Source: Rosettibacter firmus
GTDB lineage: Bacteria > Bacteroidota > Ignavibacteria > Ignavibacteriales > Melioribacteraceae
NCBI RefSeq assembly: GCF_036860695.1
Contig: NZ_JAYKGJ010000002.1
Location: 254,001 to 318,000, forward strand
Direction of reading: 5' to 3'
DNA: 64,000 nucleotides
Shown: positions 46,348 to 57,973 of the stretch, piece by piece
Layout: each line of letters begins with the position of its first letter
How positions within the stretch are numbered: the stretch's first letter is position 1
Program-made: the position numbers and the translations under genes
The notes under the pieces: model-generated
Told to the model about the DNA's origin: nothing
The model's database searches: none
What the model saw: only the letters and a program-made list of their open reading frames with translations

Positions 46348-48576
46348 GTGGAATCTAATAATAAAGAATATCAGGAATTAAACTCTTTCCGGGAAATTAT
46401 TAATTTAATTAGACTTAATGTTGGTATAATATTGACTATAGGCTTAACCGGGTTGATTATTGGTATAGTATATGCAATTAATGCTCCAAATATTTATAAA
46501 TCTACTACTACAATTAAAATAACAAAACCACAGGGAAGTATATTAAACTCACCTTTAATTCCAGAATTTCAAGATTATGGAAGTGATCGTTTTATTGCAA
46601 ACGAAATTGAAGTTCTTAAAAGCTATAAACTAAGAGAAAAAGTAGCTAATGCTTTAGTAGATAGTTTTAAAATTTCAAGAACTAAAGATACTTTCCATAT
46701 TATAGTTGATAGGGCGGGCCAAAAAAAATTTACTGTACTATTACCGAATGAAGAAATTATAGAAAAATTAGGAAAAGTAGTAGATATTGAACAAAAGCGA
46801 GGACTTGATATTGTTGTAATTAATGCAGAATCACCATCACCAAAAGAAGCTGCAATAATAGCACAAAGTTATGCTACAGCATATCTTGAGTTGAATCTTG
46901 AATATAATCGCAAACAATTGACAGCCATAAAGAATTTTTTAGCTCAACAAAGGGAAGAAAAACTTTCTGAACTAGCACAAGTAGAAGAAGCCTTACGAAA
47001 TTATCAAGAACAAAAAGGTATTGTGCAATTACCAGAACAAGCTCGAACTTTGATTGAACAAACCGCAGATTTTGAATCAAAAATGAATGCTACAAAAATT
47101 GATTTAACTATTGCAGAAAAAACTCTTAATCAATATAAATCAGAACTTGCTAAAAAAGATCCTAATATTAATGACTATATTGAAAGCTTTGCCACAGAAC
47201 CTTACATAAAAAATTTACAATTGCAGATTGCAGATTTGATGACACAAAAAGATAGAGCAATATCATCAAGTAAAGATTCTCGTAAAAAAGATGAAATTAT
47301 TAAAGAGTTTGATGCAAAAATTAGTGATTTAAAAGAAAGACTGAATAGTCAATTATCTGTCTATCGTGCTGGAATTTTAGCTGCAAGTCCTGATGAGATA
47401 AAAGAATTGACAAAAAAAGTTCTTGATGAAGAAGTTAAATATCAATCAATGCTGGCTTCGTATAAAAAATTAAAAGAAATTGTAGATGATTATGACAAGA
47501 GATTAAGTCGTCTACCAACAAGTTCAATAGATCTTGCTCGATTAACCAGACAACAATCTGCATATGAAAAATTATATTTGCAGGTAGAAGAAAAATATCA
47601 GGAAGCAATAATTAATGAACAATCTGTTCCAGGCAATGTATTGATTATTGATCCTGCATTAGTTCCTATTATTCCATCCAAACCTAATAGACCTCTAATA
47701 GTTGCAATAGGATTATTTTTAGGTTTTGGGATTGGTTTTGGAATTGCATTTGTAAGGAGTCGTTTTGATAATACTGTCAAAACACCAGAAGATATTCAAA
47801 ATAGAAATATTAATATTCTTGCCTGGATTCCTCAAATTGAAGGATTGAACAATACAAATAAAGAGCTTGAATTTATTGTTGCAAAAAAGCCAGATGCAAG
47901 TGCTAGCGAAGCATATAGAGCTTTAAGAACCAGAATTAAATTTTCTAAAATTGATAAAGAAAATTTGAAAACTATTCTTGTTACATCCTCAAGAGCACTT
48001 GAAGGGAAAACTACTACATCAATTAACCTTGCAGGTAGTCTTGCTCTTGCTAACTTCAAAACTTTAATACTGGATGCTGACTTAAGAAAACCGAGAGTAC
48101 ATTCAATATTTAATGAAAAGAGATTTCCTGGTCTTACTGATTATTTCTTTGGTCAATCAACATATGAGCAAATCTTGCGATCATCAGGTATAAATAATTT
48201 GTACTACATAAGTGCAGGGACGATACCTCCGAATCCATCGGAAATACTTGGTTCTACACAAATGGAATCATTTCTCGAGAAACTCAAAAAAGATTTTGAT
48301 TATATTATTCTCGATTCTGCCCCATTAATTGCTGTAACTGATTCAGAAATTTTAGCTCAATATGTTGATGGGACAATTTTAGTGGTATCTGCTAATAATA
48401 CGGAGATTGATTTGTTAGAAAAATCTGTAGATATTTTAAAACGAGATTCTATTAGTTTCTTAGGTGTTGTCTTGAATAATTTTACTTACAGAAGTGGATA
48501 TAGTTCATATTATAAATACTATTATTATTATGCAAATCCTACCAATGGTTCAAAGAAAAGCAAGGTAAAAGCTTAA
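46348..48576 (+). CDS. Wzc-like polysaccharide copolymerase/tyrosine autokinase
   Basis: The start is GTG with GAGAGGG upstream. The 742 residues comprise a Wzz-type chain-length domain (membrane helix about 29-49, long periplasmic coiled coil about 190-430, second helix about 450-475) and a cytoplasmic BY-kinase. The kinase has Walker A SSRALEGKTTTSINLA (about 548-563), Walker A' ILDADLRKPRVH and a Walker B-like DYIILDSAPL. The C-terminus is tyrosine-rich (YRSGYSSYYKYYYYY), the autophosphorylated cluster. It controls length and export of an exopolysaccharide or capsule. UXS follows directly. Confidence 0.93.
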   Translation: MESNNKEYQELNSFREIINLIRLNVGIILTIGLTGLIIGIVYAINAPNIYKSTTTIKITKPQGSILNSPLIPEFQDYGSDRFIANEIEVLKSYKLREKVANALVDSFKISRTKDTFHIIVDRAGQKKFTVLLPNEEIIEKLGKVVDIEQKRGLDIVVINAESPSPKEAAIIAQSYATAYLELNLEYNRKQLTAIKNFLAQQREEKLSELAQVEEALRNYQEQKGIVQLPEQARTLIEQTADFESKMNATKIDLTIAEKTLNQYKSELAKKDPNINDYIESFATEPYIKNLQLQIADLMTQKDRAISSSKDSRKKDEIIKEFDAKISDLKERLNSQLSVYRAGILAASPDEIKELTKKVLDEEVKYQSMLASYKKLKEIVDDYDKRLSRLPTSSIDLARLTRQQSAYEKLYLQVEEKYQEAIINEQSVPGNVLIIDPALVPIIPSKPNRPLIVAIGLFLGFGIGFGIAFVRSRFDNTVKTPEDIQNRNINILAWIPQIEGLNNTNKELEFIVAKKPDASASEAYRALRTRIKFSKIDKENLKTILVTSSRALEGKTTTSINLAGSLALANFKTLILDADLRKPRVHSIFNEKRFPGLTDYFFGQSTYEQILRSSGINNLYYISAGTIPPNPSEILGSTQMESFLEKLKKDFDYIILDSAPLIAVTDSEILAQYVDGTILVVSANNTEIDLLEKSVDILKRDSISFLGVVLNNFTYRSGYSSYYKYYYYYANPTNGSKKSKVKA

Positions 48577-48579
48577 TTT

Positions 48580-49527
48580 ATGCATAAAAAAGTTGCTGTA
48601 GTTACTGGTGGAGCAGGTTTCCTTGGCTCTCATTTATGCGATCGACTTATTAATGAAGGTATGAAAGTTATCTGTCTTGATAACCTTTTAACTGGCAGAA
48701 TAGAGAACATAGAGCATTTATTTGGTAACGAGAATTTTCAATTTATAAAACTGGATGTTACAAATTACATTCATGTACCTTCTAAAGTAGATTATGTATT
48801 ACATTTTGCTTCTCCAGCTAGTCCAATTGATTATTTAAAATTACCAATTCAAACATTAAAAGTTGGTTCACTTGGAACTCATAAAGCACTTGGACTTGCC
48901 AAAGAAAAGAATGCAATTTTTTTATTGGCATCTACTTCAGAGGTTTATGGTGATCCACTTGTTCATCCACAAAGTGAAGACTACTGGGGCAATGTAAATC
49001 CAGTTGGTCCACGTGGAGTGTATGACGAAGCAAAAAGATTTGCTGAAGCTATGACAATGGCTTATCATCGTTACCATGGCCTTCAAACAAGAATTGTAAG
49101 AATATTTAATACTTATGGACCTCGTATGCGTATTGATGATGGGAGAGCATTACCAACTTTTTTTTCACAGGCTTTAAAAGGGGAAGATGTTACTGTTTAT
49201 GGTGATGGTAGTCAAACTCGAAGCTTTTGTTATGTGGATGATTTAATAGAGGGAATCTTTAGATTATTGATGTCAAATGAAGTTTATCCTGTTAACATAG
49301 GTAATCCAGAGGAAATAACATTAAAAGAATTTGCAGAAGAAGTTATTAAACTTTGTAATTCGAAAAGTAAAATTGTATTTAAAGAGTTACCTCAAGATGA
49401 TCCTAAAGTTCGTCAGCCTGATATTACACGTGCGAAAAAGATTCTTAATTGGGAACCAAAAATTAGTAGAGCTGAAGGTTTGAAGTTAACTTTAGAATAT
49501 TTTAAGAAAATGTTATTTAAAGAGTAA
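48580..49527 (+). CDS. UDP-glucuronate decarboxylase (UXS-like)
   Basis: The 315-residue short-chain dehydrogenase-type protein has the NAD loop [18 protein letters not shown], the catalytic region [15 protein letters not shown], and [17 protein letters not shown] with the Tyr-x3-Lys pair. The segment YWGNVNP and [19 protein letters not shown]-like end are typical of UXS enzymes, which turn UDP-glucuronate into UDP-xylose. It would supply a sugar nucleotide for the exopolysaccharide. It starts three bases after the kinase stop. The 252 bases that follow hold no gene. Confidence 0.88.
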   Translation: MHKKVAVVTGGAGFLGSHLCDRLINEGMKVICLDNLLTGRIENIEHLFGNENFQFIKLDVTNYIHVPSKVDYVLHFASPASPIDYLKLPIQTLKVGSLGTHKALGLAKEKNAIFLLASTSEVYGDPLVHPQSEDYWGNVNPVGPRGVYDEAKRFAEAMTMAYHRYHGLQTRIVRIFNTYGPRMRIDDGRALPTFFSQALKGEDVTVYGDGSQTRSFCYVDDLIEGIFRLLMSNEVYPVNIGNPEEITLKEFAEEVIKLCNSKSKIVFKELPQDDPKVRQPDITRAKKILNWEPKISRAEGLKLTLEYFKKMLFKE

Positions 49528-49731
49528 TTGAATAAACGTATCCTGCCAGTTATGTCTTATCTTTTATACCAATTCTATAAGTAATTTTTAAAAATTTATA
49601 TTAAAGTCAACTGATAAATTAGTAAGAATTAAAAAAATAAGTAAAATTTCAAAAAATATTTCAATTATAACTGGTATGAATTCTCAAAGTAAATAAGTTA
49701 TTAAAAAGCATATCAAATTTATTTAAAATAA

Positions 49732-49759
49732 AAAGTCCCGCATAATGTTGCGGGACTTT
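49732..49759 (-). terminator. Terminator of groESL
   Basis: AAAGTCCCGCA (49732-49742) pairs perfectly with TGCGGGACTTT (49749-49759), an 11-base-pair stem with a six-base loop. On the - strand it is followed by a T-rich run (TTTTATTTTAAA). It starts 20 bases after the groEL stop. Confidence 0.93.
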
Positions 49760-49779
49760 CGGAAGGAGGGAAGTTATGA

Positions 49780-51423
<1,644 letters not shown>

Positions 51424-51452
51424 TTATTCAAACTTTTTGATTTATTAATAAT

Positions 51453-51752
51453 TTATTTTTTAATAATACCATAAATATCACTTTCACGCATAATTAAATA
51501 TTCTTCGCCATCAATTTTTACTTCGGTACCGGAATATTTACCATATAAAACGGTATCACCTACTTTTACATTCATAGCAATTAATTTTCCGTCTTCAGTA
51601 ATTCTACCTTCGCCAACTGCGACTACTGTGCCCTCAATTGGTTTTTCTTTTGCTGTATCGGGAAGAATTATACCACCTTTTGTGGTCTCTTCTGCTTCTT
51701 TTGGCTTTACAATTACTCTATCTGCCAAAGGTTTAATTTTGAATTCTGCCAT
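51453..51752 (-). CDS. groS: Co-chaperonin GroES
   Basis: The 99-residue protein matches Gro[46 protein letters not shown] with the mobile loop, and [36 protein letters not shown]. It caps GroEL. AAGGAGG precedes the ATG. Expression is controlled through the CIRCE operator upstream. Confidence 0.98.
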   Translation of the reverse strand: MAEFKIKPLADRVIVKPKEAEETTKGGIILPDTAKEKPIEGTVVAVGEGRITEDGKLIAMNVKVGDTVLYGKYSGTEVKIDGEEYLIMRESDIYGIIKK

Positions 51753-51776
51753 AAGTTACCTCCTTTTTAATTTTAA

Positions 51777-51803
51777 TTAGCACTCTTATTAAGCGAGTGC
51801 TAA
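51777..51803 (-). promoter_or_regulatory. CIRCE operator for groESL
   Basis: TTAGCACTC (51777-51785) and GAGTGCTAA (51795-51803), separated by nine bases, form a perfect CIRCE inverted repeat. HrcA binds it and represses groESL until heat shock. It sits 25 bases before the groES start and overlaps the putative -10 element. hrcA itself is not in the window. Confidence 0.97.
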
Positions 51804-51830
51804 AATATATTTTTTGTTCATTTTTGTCAA
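51802..51830 (-). promoter_or_regulatory. Sigma-70-type promoter of groESL
   Basis: On the - strand a TTGACA -35 element (51825-51830) and a TATTTT -10 element (51802-51807) are separated by 17 bases, immediately upstream of CIRCE. This would place the transcription start within the operator, the arrangement expected for HrcA repression. Confidence 0.7.
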
Positions 51831-52088
51831 GTTATAACCATAAAATTGTTGAATTTTAGCTATATTTTATGATTAGTATAAAAAATTATAATAAATTAAA
51901 TTTTATAAGTAGGTATGAAAGATAGATAATTTTAAGGTAAGTTATTTATCTAAATTTCAAAAATTATCCCTCTTATAATCTATTTCATTAGTTATGTCAA
52001 AAAAGTTTATATGTTTTATAAATTTTTTAAAGTCACTTATAGACAGAGATATTTTAGTGTTATTTTAATAATTAATATTGTGAAAGTC
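51831..52088. other. A+T-rich gap without a gene
   Basis: Between the groESL promoter and the end of purB I see no open frame, RNA gene or strong hairpin. The DNA is almost all A and T with scattered short poly-T runs. Confidence 0.6.
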
Positions 52089-53393
52089 TCAATTTTCCTT
52101 TTCAACACTTCTTGCAAAAATATAGTCTATATTTTTTAGCATTAATTCCGGATTAAAAATTTCATCAAGTTCTTTATTAGAGAGATATTTTTTTATTGTA
52201 TCAGTATTTTGTAGTTCATCCTTCAGATTCTTTGATTTATCCTGCCAAACATTCATAGCTGAGTTCTGAACTAATTGATAAGCTTCTTCGCGTGTCATCC
52301 CTTTTTCGACTAGCTTTAATAATACTGTTTGGGAAAAGATTAATCCTCTTGTTAAGTTAAGATTTTTTAACATGTTTTCGGGATAGATAATTAATTTATC
52401 TATTAGATTTATAGCTAAATTAAGTGCATAATCAAGAGCAATACAACTATCAGGAATTATTATTCTTTCTACTGATGAATGTGAAATATCCCTTTCGTGC
52501 CACAAAGCAACATTTTCAAGTGCAGCTATAGAGTTTGCTCTCAATAGACGAGCAATGCCAGTTATTCTTTCGCTAATAATCGGATTTCTTTTATGTGGCA
52601 TTGCAGAAGAGCCTTTCTGTCCCTTAGAAAAATATTCTTCTGCTTCAAGAACTTCTGTTCTTTGAAGATGACGAATCTCAATAGCAATTTTTTCTAATGA
52701 TGTTCCTATAATTGAAAGAGTTGTTAAAAATTCTGCGTGTCTATCTCTTTGCACAACTTGAGTTGCAACTGGCTCAGGTTTTAATCCTAAATTTTTACAA
52801 ACATATTCTTCAACTTCAGGCGATAGATGTTCAAATGTACCAACTGCACCGGATATTTTTCCAACACTTATAGATTCAATAGCTTTGTTCATTCTTTCAA
52901 TATTTCTTTTTGCTTCTTCGTACCACAATGCAAATTTTAATCCCATTGAGTATGCTTCTGCATGAACTCCATGACTTCTTCCAACGCAAAGAGTTCTTTT
53001 ATGTTCTAAAGCCCTTCTTTTTAATACATTTTTAAGTTGTTCTAAATCATCAAGTAAAATTTCACCAGCTTTTTTCATTTGATAGGCAAGTGCTGTATCT
53101 AAAATATCTGAAGAAGTCATTCCATAATGGATGTGACGTGATGAAGGTCCAACATTTTCTGCTACATTTGTTAAGAAAGCAATTACATCGTGTTTGGTTG
53201 TTTCTTCGATTTCTAAAATACGATTTATGTCGAATTTAGCTCTGGATTTAATTTCGTCTAAATCTTCTTTTGGAATTTGGTCAAGATTATATCTTGCTTC
53301 GCAGGCTAAAATTTCAATTTTAAGCCAGGTTTCGTATTTAAATTGATCTTCCCAGATTTTACCCATTTGGGGACGAGTATAACGAGGAATCAT
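52089..53393 (-). CDS. purB: Adenylosuccinate lyase
   Basis: The 434-residue protein has the fumarase-superfamily signature GSSAMPHKRNPI (about 262-273), HYGMTSSDILDTALAY (about 84-99) and GRSHGVHAEAYSMGLK (about 138-153), with the catalytic Ser and His loops. It splits adenylosuccinate to AMP and SAICAR to AICAR, in purine synthesis. The start ATG overlaps the htrA stop by four bases. Confidence 0.95.
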   Translation of the reverse strand: MIPRYTRPQMGKIWEDQFKYETWLKIEILACEARYNLDQIPKEDLDEIKSRAKFDINRILEIEETTKHDVIAFLTNVAENVGPSSRHIHYGMTSSDILDTALAYQMKKAGEILLDDLEQLKNVLKRRALEHKRTLCVGRSHGVHAEAYSMGLKFALWYEEAKRNIERMNKAIESISVGKISGAVGTFEHLSPEVEEYVCKNLGLKPEPVATQVVQRDRHAEFLTTLSIIGTSLEKIAIEIRHLQRTEVLEAEEYFSKGQKGSSAMPHKRNPIISERITGIARLLRANSIAALENVALWHERDISHSSVERIIIPDSCIALDYALNLAINLIDKLIIYPENMLKNLNLTRGLIFSQTVLLKLVEKGMTREEAYQLVQNSAMNVWQDKSKNLKDELQNTDTIKKYLSNKELDEIFNPELMLKNIDYIFARSVEKEN

Positions 53394-54574
53394 CTGCGCT
53401 CCAGTTTCATTTTTTTTGTAAGATATTTATTGTCTCTTAATATTTTTACTTCGATTACATCATTTGGTCTAAATTCTTGAAGAATCCCAATCAATGTATT
53501 TTCATTATTAACTTTAAAATTATTTATCCCAAGTATTATATCATAAACTTGAAGGCCAGCTTTTTGAGCGGGTGAATTTTTTGCTACTTGTGTTATAATA
53601 ACTCCGTGTGAGCTTTTCAGATTATAAGCTTTTGCAATTGATGGATCAATTGTCTGTACACTTAATCCAGTCCAGAAATTTCTATCGATTTTACCATTAG
53701 ATTTGAGTTCATTTATTATTCTTTTGATTTTATTAACAGGAATAGCAAAACCCACACCTATATTTCCAGCGGAACCCTGAGTAGTATAAATTAAAGTGTT
53801 CATACCAATTAATTCTCCGTTTGAATTGACAAGTGGTCCTCCACTATTTCCTGAGTTAATTGCAGCATCTGTTTGTAACATATCAACATAGTATCTATTA
53901 TTTGCAGCGCCAAGATTCATTCCTTTAGCAGAAATAACTCCAACTGTAACAGTAGGTTGATCGTTAATATCGAATAAACCAAATGGATTGCCTAAAGCAA
54001 TTACCCACTCGCCAATTAAAATATCATCGGAATTTCCCAGTTTAATATATGGAAGATTATGTGCATCAATTTTTAATAGACATATATCTGATGCCTGATC
54101 TGTTCCAACAATTTTTGCTTCGTATTGTGAACCATCTGTTAATGTTACAATAATTTCTACAGCATTTCCTGCTACATGATCGTTTGTTAATATGTATCCA
54201 TCTGGAGAAATAATTGCACCTGAACCAAGACTTCTAATTTGCTGATTATAAACACGATCACCAAAAAATTGTCTAAAGAATGGATCTATTGAAAAAATAT
54301 CTCGATACTGTCTTATTTCTATAACATTGATTCCTACAACAGCAGGACTTACCTGAGCTACTGTTTTTGTTATTATGGTTTCTCTTTCATTGGAAATATT
54401 TTGATTTATTTGTTGTCTTTGTAAAGTATTAATTACTGTAAAATTATCATCATTGAATAATGAACTAAAATAATTATCATGAGAGCCGTGTTTAGTTATT
54501 AAAAAAGCAAAAAGTGCAGACGTAATAATTAGTGTCGTTGCAGATGATAATATAACAATTTTCCATTTATTCAT
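53390..54574 (-). CDS. HtrA/DegP-type periplasmic serine protease
   Basis: The 394-residue protein has an N-terminal membrane anchor (about 5-25), the trypsin-like triad His in TNDHVAG (about 132), Asp in ASDICLLKI (about 163), and Ser in NSGNSGGPL (about 243), plus one C-terminal PDZ domain (about 295-390, SHGVIITQVAKNSPAQKAGL). It degrades or refolds damaged envelope proteins. It has one PDZ, as in DegS-like forms, rather than two. It overlaps plsY by eight bases and purB by four. Confidence 0.92.
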   Translation of the reverse strand: MNKWKIVILSSATTLIITSALFAFLITKHGSHDNYFSSLFNDDNFTVINTLQRQQINQNISNERETIITKTVAQVSPAVVGINVIEIRQYRDIFSIDPFFRQFFGDRVYNQQIRSLGSGAIISPDGYILTNDHVAGNAVEIIVTLTDGSQYEAKIVGTDQASDICLLKIDAHNLPYIKLGNSDDILIGEWVIALGNPFGLFDINDQPTVTVGVISAKGMNLGAANNRYYVDMLQTDAAINSGNSGGPLVNSNGELIGMNTLIYTTQGSAGNIGVGFAIPVNKIKRIINELKSNGKIDRNFWTGLSVQTIDPSIAKAYNLKSSHGVIITQVAKNSPAQKAGLQVYDIILGINNFKVNNENTLIGILQEFRPNDVIEVKILRDNKYLTKKMKLERR

Positions 54575-55205
54575 TTTCTTTTTCCCTCGTCTTTAAATTT
54601 TGCCTGGCAAAATATTCTTTAATTGGTTTAATGTGCTTTATTAAAATAATTAATAACATTAACGAAACCAGTATACTAAATTCTAAATTTGAATTTGCGG
54701 AAGGATTGGTATATTTATTCATTATTTCTGAAGAAGAAAATGAAAGAGCTCCAGTTAATAAAGTTGCACTGAAATTTCCGAAATGAATATTTCTTCTAAA
54801 TGCATACGAAATTAACCACAACAAAATCCATATTCCTAAAATTGGTAGCGATAATAAAGATGCTCCACCTGCTGCAGTAGCCAGACCTCTACCACCTCTA
54901 AACTTTATCCAGAATGAAAAACAATGGCTAAATACTGCCCCAATTAAACTTATCATAATTATTGAGAATTCATTTCCAAATAAATTTTTCACAATATACA
55001 CAGTTAAAAAGCCCTTAAGAAAATCAATAATAAATACCAGTAAACCAAGTGTTCTGGATTGAGTTACTTCAAATGAGTTCATTGCTCCAACGTTACCAGT
55101 GCCTGCTTTTGTTATATCAATATTTTTAATCTTTTTAAGAATTAAATATGCTGTTGGGAATGAACCAATGATTATACCTATTAGAGCGCTAAAAATGTAT
55201 GACAT
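54567..55205 (-). CDS. plsY: Glycerol-3-phosphate acyltransferase PlsY
   Basis: The 212-residue membrane protein has the three PlsY cytoplasmic motifs: IIGSFPTAYLILK near the N-terminus, TGNVGAMNSF (about 37-46), and KFRGGRGLATAAG (about 104-116). It uses acyl-phosphate (made by PlsX) to acylate glycerol-3-phosphate, the first step of phospholipid synthesis. It heads the operon plsY-htrA-purB, facing away from glgP, with a shared 187-base upstream region. Confidence 0.93.
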   Translation of the reverse strand: MSYIFSALIGIIIGSFPTAYLILKKIKNIDITKAGTGNVGAMNSFEVTQSRTLGLLVFIIDFLKGFLTVYIVKNLFGNEFSIIMISLIGAVFSHCFSFWIKFRGGRGLATAAGGASLLSLPILGIWILLWLISYAFRRNIHFGNFSATLLTGALSFSSSEIMNKYTNPSANSNLEFSILVSLMLLIILIKHIKPIKEYFARQNLKTREKENE

Positions 55206-55392
55206 AATTTATCTCAAAAGTTTGTAAGCAAATTTAATAAAAAATCATTTATTAATTTTTATAGTGCTTTATAATGATATTTTCTGAAAGTATAAATTTA
55301 TTTTAATCCAACAAAAAACTTAAATCATTTGTTTGCAGTTCAAATAAAATTATTAAATTTGATTTTATAAAAAATATTAACGGAGTAAATAA

Positions 55393-57960
55393 ATGATTAA
55401 ATATATTGGCAGATTTAATGTAGTTCCATCACTGCCACCTAAACTGGAACCATTACGAGAGATAGTTTATAATTTATACTGGACATGGCATTATGATGCT
55501 ATAGATCTTTTAAGAAGATTAGATCCTAAGTTATGGGAAGAAACTTATCACAATCCTGTTTTAATGCTTGGCAGGATTAGCCAGGAAAGATTAAATGAAG
55601 TAGCTAATGATGATAGCTTTATTTCTCATATGAAACGAGTTTTTGATCAATTGAAAATTTATAAAGAAGAAAAAACATGGTATCAAAAAAATTATGGTTA
55701 TGATAAGGAAAATGTAATAGCTTATTTTTCTGCTGAGTATGGATTAACAGAATCATTACAAATTTATTCAGGGGGACTTGGAGTACTTGCTGGTGATCAT
55801 TTAAAATCTTCGAGTGATTTAGGATTACCTTTAGTTGGTGTTGGTTTGTGTTACAAAGAAGGTTATTTACAACAATATTTAACATCTGATGGCTGGCAGC
55901 AAGAAAAGTATGAAATTACAGATTTTTATAATCAGCCAATGACACTTGTAATGAACAACGATAAAACACCTCTAAAAATTGAATTAAATTTTCCAGGAAG
56001 AAATGTTTATGTTCAAGTATGGAAAATAATGGTAGGTAGAGTTCCGCTTTATTTATTGGATACAAATGTTCCCGAAAACAATGAAGAAGATAGAAAAATT
56101 ACTCGCACTCTTTATGGTGGTACAATTGAAACAAGAATTCAACAGGAAATTGTTTTAGGAATAGGTGGAATTCGTGCATTATATGCTATGGGAATTAAAC
56201 CACTTGTTTGTCATATGAATGAAGGACACTCAGCTTTTCTTGCACTGGAAAGAATTCGTCTTTTAATGCAACAATATAATCTTTCTTTTGAAGAAGCCAG
56301 AGATATTAATTTTTACTCAAATGTATTTACTACTCATACTCCAGTTCCTGCAGGAATTGATATATTCCCCAATGAATTGATTGAAAAATATTTTGGTAAC
56401 TATTACCGTAATGAATTAAAAATTAGTGATAAAACTTTTTATAGTCTTGGTACTATTATAAAAGATAAACCACCAAGTAGTTATAATATGGCTCATCTTG
56501 CAATGAATATGGCAGGTTTTGTAAATGGTGTAAGTAAACTACATGGTAAAGTATCAAAAAAAATGTGGCAAGCAGGTTTTATTGATATTCCGTTTGATGA
56601 AATACCTATTGACTACGTAACTAATGGTGTTCATACGCATTCACATTTATCGAATGACATGCAAGAATTGTTATATAGATATTTAGGTGAAAAATTTATG
56701 CGTGATCCATCTGATAAAGAAATATGGAATCGAATTGATGATATACCTGATGAAGAATTATGGCGTACACACGAAAGAAGAAGAGAACGTCTCGTTGCTT
56801 TTGCCAGAAATAGACTAAGAAAACAGATAATCGAAAAAGGTGGTTCTGTTTCAGAAATTAATGCTGCTAAAGAAGTTCTTGATGCACAGGCTTTAACTAT
56901 TGGATTTGCAAGAAGATTTGTTGCTTATAAAAGAGCAACCCTTATATTTCGCGATATAGAACGATTAGCAAGTATTTTATGTAATCCAAATTATCCAGTT
57001 CAAATAATTTTTGCCGGGAAAGCTCATCCAAGAGATGAAGAAGGAAAAAAGATCATTCAAGAAGTAATTGCACTAAGTAAAGAACCTCACTTAAGAAAAA
57101 AGATAGTATTTATTGAAAACTATGATATGAATATTGCAAGATATATGGTAGAAGGATGTGATGTATGGCTTAATACTCCACGTCGACCACTCGAAGCAAG
57201 TGGAACTTCTGGAATGAAAGTAATTGCAAATGGTGGATTAAATTTTAGTGTCCTCGATGGTTGGTGGGACGAAGCATATGACCACGATGTGGGCTGGAAA
57301 ATTGGGAATGGTGAAGAATACGATAATCCCGGCTATCAAGACGAAATTGAATCGAGATTAATTTATGAAATACTTGAAAAAGAAATTGTTCCATTATTTT
57401 ATACTCGCGGCGAAGATAAATTACCTCGGGGCTGGATTAGTATGATGAAAAATTCTATGAAAAAATTAGGACCAATTTATAATACACACAGAATGGTTCA
57501 AGAATATGCTCAAAAATTCTATTTTAAAGCATACGAAAAAAGACTGTATTTGATGAACAATAACTGGAAAAAGGCAAAAGAATTTACTGCATGGAAACAA
57601 AAAGTTATTCAAAACTGGGATAAAGTTAAATTTGTTAGTATTTCTGAAGAACAAAAAGGAGTTGATTTAAAAGTTGGTAATAAATATCAAATATATGCTG
57701 AAGTTGAACTTGGAGATTTGACTCCAAATGATGTTGATGTTCAAATTTATTATGGTAAAGTTGATAATGGCTCAGACCAGTTAACAAATTATGTGAATAT
57801 GGTATACGTTCCTAAAAAACAAAAATCAAATGTTTATTTTTATCGTGGCGAAATTGATTGTAAACATACTGGACAATTCGGATTTACATTACGCATTTTG
57901 CCAAAACACGAATTGATGATTAGTAATTTTGAATTAGGACTTATTCGTTGGGCTCAATAA
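55393..57960 (+). CDS. glgP: Alpha-glucan phosphorylase (GT35, DUF3417-containing form)
   Basis: The 855-residue protein begins with the DUF3417-type N-terminal domain (LPPKLEPLREIVYNLYWTWHYDAIDLLRRLDP) and continues with FSAEYGLTESLQIYSGGLGVLAGDHLKSSSDLG, CHMNEGHSAF, and the pyridoxal phosphate lysine region RRPLEASGTSGMKVIANGGLN (Lys near 614). It removes glucose-1-phosphate from glycogen or maltodextrins. A C-terminal extension of about 120 residues (VKFVSISEEQKGVDLKVGNKYQIYAEVELGDL) is beta-rich. CGGAG precedes the ATG. Confidence 0.95.
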   Translation: MIKYIGRFNVVPSLPPKLEPLREIVYNLYWTWHYDAIDLLRRLDPKLWEETYHNPVLMLGRISQERLNEVANDDSFISHMKRVFDQLKIYKEEKTWYQKNYGYDKENVIAYFSAEYGLTESLQIYSGGLGVLAGDHLKSSSDLGLPLVGVGLCYKEGYLQQYLTSDGWQQEKYEITDFYNQPMTLVMNNDKTPLKIELNFPGRNVYVQVWKIMVGRVPLYLLDTNVPENNEEDRKITRTLYGGTIETRIQQEIVLGIGGIRALYAMGIKPLVCHMNEGHSAFLALERIRLLMQQYNLSFEEARDINFYSNVFTTHTPVPAGIDIFPNELIEKYFGNYYRNELKISDKTFYSLGTIIKDKPPSSYNMAHLAMNMAGFVNGVSKLHGKVSKKMWQAGFIDIPFDEIPIDYVTNGVHTHSHLSNDMQELLYRYLGEKFMRDPSDKEIWNRIDDIPDEELWRTHERRRERLVAFARNRLRKQIIEKGGSVSEINAAKEVLDAQALTIGFARRFVAYKRATLIFRDIERLASILCNPNYPVQIIFAGKAHPRDEEGKKIIQEVIALSKEPHLRKKIVFIENYDMNIARYMVEGCDVWLNTPRRPLEASGTSGMKVIANGGLNFSVLDGWWDEAYDHDVGWKIGNGEEYDNPGYQDEIESRLIYEILEKEIVPLFYTRGEDKLPRGWISMMKNSMKKLGPIYNTHRMVQEYAQKFYFKAYEKRLYLMNNNWKKAKEFTAWKQKVIQNWDKVKFVSISEEQKGVDLKVGNKYQIYAEVELGDLTPNDVDVQIYYGKVDNGSDQLTNYVNMVYVPKKQKSNVYFYRGEIDCKHTGQFGFTLRILPKHELMISNFELGLIRWAQ

Positions 57961-57973
57961 ATTTAAGGTGGAT

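Noticed and set aside
49546-49675. CCAGTTAT and ATAACTGG pair between the UXS gene and groEL
   Set aside because: Eight-base arms more than 100 bases apart have no significance at this base composition.
51921-51955. Possible hairpin after purB (TAGATAA / TTATCTA)
   Set aside because: Only seven A+T pairs with a large loop and no adequate T-run on the - strand, so it is not supported as a terminator.
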